Part shown: positions 60,500 to 64,000 of the stretch, piece after piece | Position numbering within the stretch: the stretch's first letter is position 1 | Layout of the letters: each line of letters starts with the position of its first letter | Assembly: GCA_963969395.1 (NCBI GenBank) | Contig: OZ017796.1 | Coordinates: forward strand, 10,914,501 to 10,978,500 | Reading direction: 5' to 3' | DNA from: Pseudoscleropodium purum | Lineage: Eukaryota; Streptophyta; Bryopsida; Hypnales; Brachytheciaceae | Length of the DNA: 64,000 nucleotides | The notes under the pieces: model-generated | Seen by the model: only the letters and a program-made list of their open reading frames with translations | What the model was told of the DNA's origin: nothing | The model's database searches: none | Position numbers and translations under genes: made by a program

Positions 60500-62099
60500 A
60501 CAGTGTTCGGGAAAAAAAAACGTTGGTTAGTTCAAAGTTAATTGACTGTGGAATTGGGGAAAAATCCAGTGGCAATTGGAAGACATTGTAAAAGAAATAG
60601 TAAAAAAATCTATGATATTTTCTATTTGGAGTAAAAAATAGAGAAAATAACCAGGCTCTTTTGATGGAGAACCAGTTTGATATGGATATTACAGGGAAAA
60701 AGCTGGTAAAACTCAAAAAAATCCCACACACGTGTTTGCTACTGTAGCTTAGGCATTGAAAATGTACTGAGGATCATATTTCACTCTTTTCAAATGAAAT
60801 TCATTTCATTTGTTTAAATCCTAAAAAAAAATAAAATGTACTGAGGATCCTCTGAGTTAGAGAGAGAGAGGCACTAAACTGATGTACTTTATAGGTGACC
60901 CACTTGTGGAAAGAACCCCAAATTAGACTGTACTGTGAATCAAGCTGCAAGCTTCCTTCTGCAAGGAAAAGTAACAATTGGGTACAAGAAAGATCTGATA
61001 CTATAACTCAGGCAATGGTGTCCCCAATCAATCCCAGAGCTATATAGAGGACACCCTTGCATATCTGTAGTCCACATGCTTGAAGGATCTGGTCCTGAGT
61101 TGAATGGCATGGTGCCCTGACTGTGTTGGTTGTGCACCAACTGGTGCCAAACTTGCGAGGGGTTCCACCATTTCAGTTCCAATTCAGATGATTCTCAAGT
61201 CAGAGACTCCAAGATCTTGACTCATAACTTCCATGGCAATAAAATAGGACTTATAAACTGGTTCTTTTGTACTTGCTCCAGTTACTGATCCACTCATTGT
61301 AGGCCCAAGTTAGTTGTTTAAGATTTAGTGTTTGATTTTGCTGGCTTTAAACACCATTCTCCCCTGGGAGCTGTACAAATTAATTGGAAACACAGTACAA
61401 CATTGAATCAGAAGATCCTTGAAGATTCTGGGATGTATGTGGAAAACTCATTTCCAAGGGCCAGCTATTGGCAGCAGTAATTGCTTATTTATCTCTTGGG
61501 ATCATCAAACTTGAAACCCAATGTTCATCAATGCAAGGGACTCCACTACACAAGACATAACCATAAGTTAAGCTTATGCCCCAAAGCATCAGTTAGCTCA
61601 ATTAACTTAGATGATCATGGACGCACATGATGCACGACTCCCTCCTTACCCTTGTACTGCATAAATGTCCAACACCATATGTTTTGCCAAACATAATTAC
61701 TTTCCCACTTTTCATTCAATCAATTCAATTTCCAAAGGAAAAGTACAGTGACTTGTGGTTCTCTCCTGCCAGGTCACTTGGATCTGGTGGTCTTGTACTT
61801 CAGCTTCTGTAATGAAATTTTGTTTCAAATGTTTCAAACAAGAAAAAAGAAAAGTATGCATATGACTCACCACATACACACATACTTCATTGGCCCCCCC
61901 CCAAAAAAAAAAATTTATATAAAAAAAAAATGTTTATCAAATTGGGAGTCCATAAGTATTTTCTAACTTTTCATTCAATCCCTTACAAGAAAAAACTGTA
62001 GCCTCCCATTTATGTTTTAGGAGACATGAGAGGGTTTACAGCTCCAAACCAAGTTCTTGCTGGGTTAATTTTCCAAGGAAAATAATATCCAGTCCCTAC
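60500..62099. other. Intergenic, mixed composition, no gene recognised
   Basis: Unique-looking DNA between two GC-richer islands. It holds a (GA)n run near 60861, a C-run followed by an A-run near 61893-61932 and no long frame. I see no transposon ends. Confidence 0.4.
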
Positions 62100-62809
62100 C
62101 CCAAGTAAAAGACAGGTACACCTATTAAAACCAGCCGTGGTGCGTCATGTGCTAGTGCTCCTTTCCACCAGCCAGGGCCACCAAGAACGCAGACGAAGAG
62201 GAGCTGTGCAGAGCGACGGTCACCCAAAACCGCGAGAGACCGCGGGAAAGAAGTCCGGGTGAGCGCCTGCCCCCAAGGCCGTGGGTCGTCTTGTTCAAAA
62301 GTCTTGTGTGGGAATCAGTGTCCCAACTCCAAGCCTTTTGTGTGCCTGCCTGCCTGCCCTCGTAGCCCACTAAGTCCCCGCCTGCTGCTCTGCTATTGCT
62401 GCAAGAAAGCTTCTGGTTGCGCCCACCGAGTCGTGGTCTGATAGGGTTTGCTCACATGTTAGCGGACCGGTCAAACCAGCCTTCTCTCCCATGTCGTGAG
62501 CGCCACTCTTCTCGAGTGCATTGATCTCTCGGGCTTCGGCGAACCTGCCAGCTCTTACTGCGTGTTACCACATTTTCGGGCACCGTTAAATCATTGCGCG
62601 CCTCCTCGTTGGCAGCCCTCACTCACCTCCAGCATCGAGAGGGACGGACAGAACGAGAGAATAGAGCATGCGCGCACTGGTTTGTCTGCGCTGCGAGCGA
62701 GACGAGCGATAGGCGTAACGGTTGTTGCGTTGAGATTGGGAAATGGTTGTGGTGTAACCTTAAGTGAGCCTCCGATCGGAGTGATATTACATCTTCTTAT
62801 TTGAGAGAG
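62100..62809 (+). promoter_or_regulatory. Probable promoter-proximal region of the ACR gene
   Basis: The base composition turns CpG- and GC-rich at about 62.1 kb and stays so to the leader. It includes a short TGCC run (62342-62357) and no recognisable transposon ends. No convincing TATA box is seen, so a broad TATA-less promoter is likely. Short frames here are chance. Confidence 0.35.
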
Positions 62810-63162
62810 AGGAGAGAGTGTGTCGAGGTTTTGAGTTGTCGTTCTGGGAGCTCTGGCGAGAAATCAAGACGAGGCACACTTCCAGAAGCGGTCGGGAGTT
62901 CTTCCGCAGCTTTATTAGATCGATTGTGATAAGATATTGCGTTATTGCTGTGGAAGCGCGTGGCGGGAAATCAAGAGCGAGTTCGGGAAGTGCCGTTGCG
63001 GTTTATTGCTCAGTAGTTCACTACGTTTCTTTTCGAGATTGTAGCAGATCGATTGCGGTTGCTTGGAGATAAGAAAAAAGGTGTGGTTAGTGAGCTCTTG
63101 GAATTTCGGAGACTCAATTTGTGAGCAGTGTTGGAGTCTCGCGAAGTCGTGAGCGGTTGTTG

Positions 63163-63192
63163 ATGTTGCGAGATCTGGATTCTATCTGTTAG
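63163..63192 (+). CDS. Nine-codon upstream ORF in the ACR leader
   Basis: ATG TTG CGA ... TGT TAG in the leader upstream of the 41-codon frame. Its only interest is as a potential translational control element. It is short enough to be chance. Confidence 0.2.
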   Translation: MLRDLDSIC

Positions 63193-63266
63193 AGAGGTCT
63201 TGGAAGGAAGCCGAGAGAGTGCGGCCGTTGTAGTCAGTGCTGCTTTTTCGATTCAAACTTTCATAG

Positions 63267-63392
63267 ATGGGGAGCCAGAGCGCCGGTTTGGCCACGGAAG
63301 CCTCTGTTTCGAATAGGAAGTCTTTGAGCTTTTGTGTGTATGTGAAGAAGCTTCATATTGTTGTCCCCAGTGCTGCCTGTCAAGGCATTTAA
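63267..63392 (+). CDS. Possible 41-codon upstream ORF in the ACR leader
   Basis: Starts ATGGGGAGCC and ends TAA upstream of the proposed leader-intron donor, so it would stay in the spliced leader. It encodes a short serine/valine-containing peptide of no family I recognise. If translated it would reduce or condition initiation at the ACR ATG about 450 bases downstream (270 after splicing). A shorter nine-codon upstream frame lies at 63163-63192. Both may be incidental. Confidence 0.3.
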   Translation: MGSQSAGLATEASVSNRKSLSFCVYVKKLHIVVPSAACQGI

Positions 63393-63506
63393 ACTCACAC
63401 GCTCCCGGAGACGGTTCTAGAACCTTACCAGGAAGGGAGAGCGGCAGATTGGTCTGAAGAAGGTTGCTGTGAAAACCTTGAAATTCGGTGGTTATCAAAG
63501 GACCAG

Positions 63507-63687
63507 GTAATACTCTTTGTTGTTTTGACCCTCCAAGAGCTGTATGTCATTTTCGTGTTAGATGTCCTCTTCATCGCAGCGCTATATGATTGGAAATGAG
63601 TCTGTAGTAGGCTTTGGGATTGAAGTTATCTGCTTCACTTCTTGGAAGTTCTTCGATCTGTACGCTGACCTTGGATTTGTGTTGCAG
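63507..63687 (+). other. Probable leader intron
   Basis: Begins GTAATA after AG and ends TTGTGTTGCAG. Length of 181 bp is ordinary for a plant intron. Removing it also removes several ATGs, including that of the frame starting at 63562, so the ACR ATG becomes the first start in its exon. Splice sites are read by eye only. Confidence 0.42.
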
Positions 63688-63841
63688 TTCCATCATCGAG
63701 ACTTGAATATCATCAATCTAAAGGTCTTGAGGAGTGGTATCCAAACTTCAGGAGTAGTACCCCTGTGTCGACCATTTCCGTTTGTGTCGTTCCTGTTACT
63801 TCCTCCAGGTGCTCTGAGAACGCGGACACTTCGTCGTGGCC

Positions 63842-63912
63842 ATGGACAACCCCAGGTGGCCATACTTTGATCCTGATTATGAGACCGCGTGCTCCACCTT
63901 CAACCCCCCAAG
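63842..63912 (+). CDS. First coding exon of an ACT-domain-repeat (ACR) family protein, partial
   Basis: The exon encodes about 24 residues beginning M-D-N-P-R and containing WPYFDPDYE and, at the exon end, NPPR. Seen: the ATG lies in a strong context (gtggccATGGac), it is the first ATG after the proposed leader intron, and the frame runs into AG|GTATGT, a good plant splice donor, at 63911-63918. Known: plant ACR proteins (about 400-500 aa, four ACT domains, proposed amino-acid sensors related in architecture to bacterial GlnD uridylyltransferase) start with a short tail of the type YWPYFDPEYE...INPP(R/S)V just before the first ACT domain. Inferred: the rest, including every ACT domain, lies beyond 64000. 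The residue ACS-TF between the two motifs departs from the usual LSTRI pattern. The exon is too short for certainty, but a nine-residue motif plus NPPR at the right spacing, with start context and donor, is hard to get by chance. Confidence 0.78.
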
Positions 63913-64000
63913 GTATGTCGAACTCATCACATCGCAGCCTTTTCACTCAGAAGTCTATTTCCTCCTCTGTCTACTTTAACCGGAACTTCATCTGACTAGT
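63913..64000 (+). other. Start of the first coding-region intron of the ACR gene, cut by the window end
   Basis: The intron opens with GTATGT directly after the NPPR codons. The visible 88 bases are pyrimidine-rich and carry no acceptor followed by ACR-like coding sequence. The acceptor is expected beyond the window. Confidence 0.6.

Larger units (their letters stand above)
62810..63841 (+). promoter_or_regulatory. Long 5' leader of the ACR gene with a probable leader intron
   Basis: From a GA-rich start (gagagagaggagagag near 62806) to the coding ATG the DNA is CpG-containing, G/T-rich and free of the AT-rich repeats that fill the window, as is usual for a long plant 5' untranslated region. 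A donor AG|GTAATA at 63507 and an acceptor TTGTGTTGCAG ending at 63687 would remove a 181 bp leader intron. After that acceptor there is no ATG before the ACR start. The transcription start is not visible as a clear TATA box, so the 5' limit is a guess. Confidence 0.45.

Noticed and set aside
4780..60940. Frequent TACAGTA/TACTGTA words (for example 7177, 26424, 34546, 34851, 34886, 52004)
   Set aside because: A rough expectation for this base composition gives about the number seen across 64 kb, so there is no overall enrichment. The three near 34.5-34.9 kb are too few to argue from.
63562..63870. 102-codon frame starting ATGTCCTCTTCATC ahead of the ACR exon
   Set aside because: Its start lies in the proposed leader intron and it reads through the ACR start codon in another phase.
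1..64000. Search for CRISPR arrays, operons, rRNA or organelle genes
   Set aside because: Nothing of the kind seen; the window is eukaryotic nuclear intergenic DNA.

Overview
This is a plant (streptophyte, most likely land-plant) nuclear window that is almost entirely intergenic. Evidence for plant origin: the last 160 bases hold the first coding exon of a plant-type ACT-domain-repeat (ACR) protein with a GT splice donor, behind a long CpG-containing leader. The rest is AT-rich DNA packed with plant-style transposon families and has no open reading frame above 186 codons that looks like a conserved protein. I cannot name the species; the leader style would suit a seedless plant, but that is only an impression.

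Most of the recognisable content is repetitive. The dominant signal is a set of 0.3-1.0 kb non-coding elements with ends of the form TTAA + CCCCTAAAGGAC (inverted at the other end). I sort them into families A-E. Copies: A at 8445-9422, 15151-16952 (split), 23542-24427, 29605-30527, 32937-33855, 45352-47490 (split), 52811-53610; B at 15631-16530, 19743-20607, 24520-24813, 31741-32692, 36148-37080; C at about 215-545, 26836-27425, 39803-40310, about 43960-44360; D at about 17361-17960 and 22179-23154; E at 25090-25777. TTAA target duplication plus CCC termini is the hallmark of piggyBac-type DNA transposons, so these look like a large non-autonomous TTAA/piggyBac-like group. Families with different 5' halves share a similar 3' module. 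Two insertions give empty-site proof: B sits in an A copy at a TTAA, and a 1.29 kb solo-LTR-like element sits in another A copy with a 5 bp duplication.

Other repeats: a 266-286 bp MITE family with CATTAGAGGA-type inverted ends (five copies: 6354, 12157, 19274, 49811, 58571); a 369 bp inverted-repeat element at 25850; a 543 bp one at 48178; a long foldback with a perfect 47 bp stem at 49056-49200; a tRNA-headed SINE-like unit at 35509; a dispersed fragment with a poly(A)-like tail on the minus strand (14907, 21366, 21711, 34081, 35126); and a GC-richer retroelement-like stretch at about 55200-58500.

Between the repeats are islands of higher GC and apparently single-copy sequence (about 0.6-5 kb, 6.5-7.9 kb, 13.7-15.1 kb, 18.1-18.6 kb, 34.4-35.3 kb, 37.1-39.3 kb, 50.3-52.4 kb, 59.3-60.5 kb, 62.1-64 kb). 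Only the last clearly belongs to a gene. A 55-codon minus-strand frame behind a (GA)n leader at 38.0 kb and an exon-like frame at 20.74 kb are weaker candidates.
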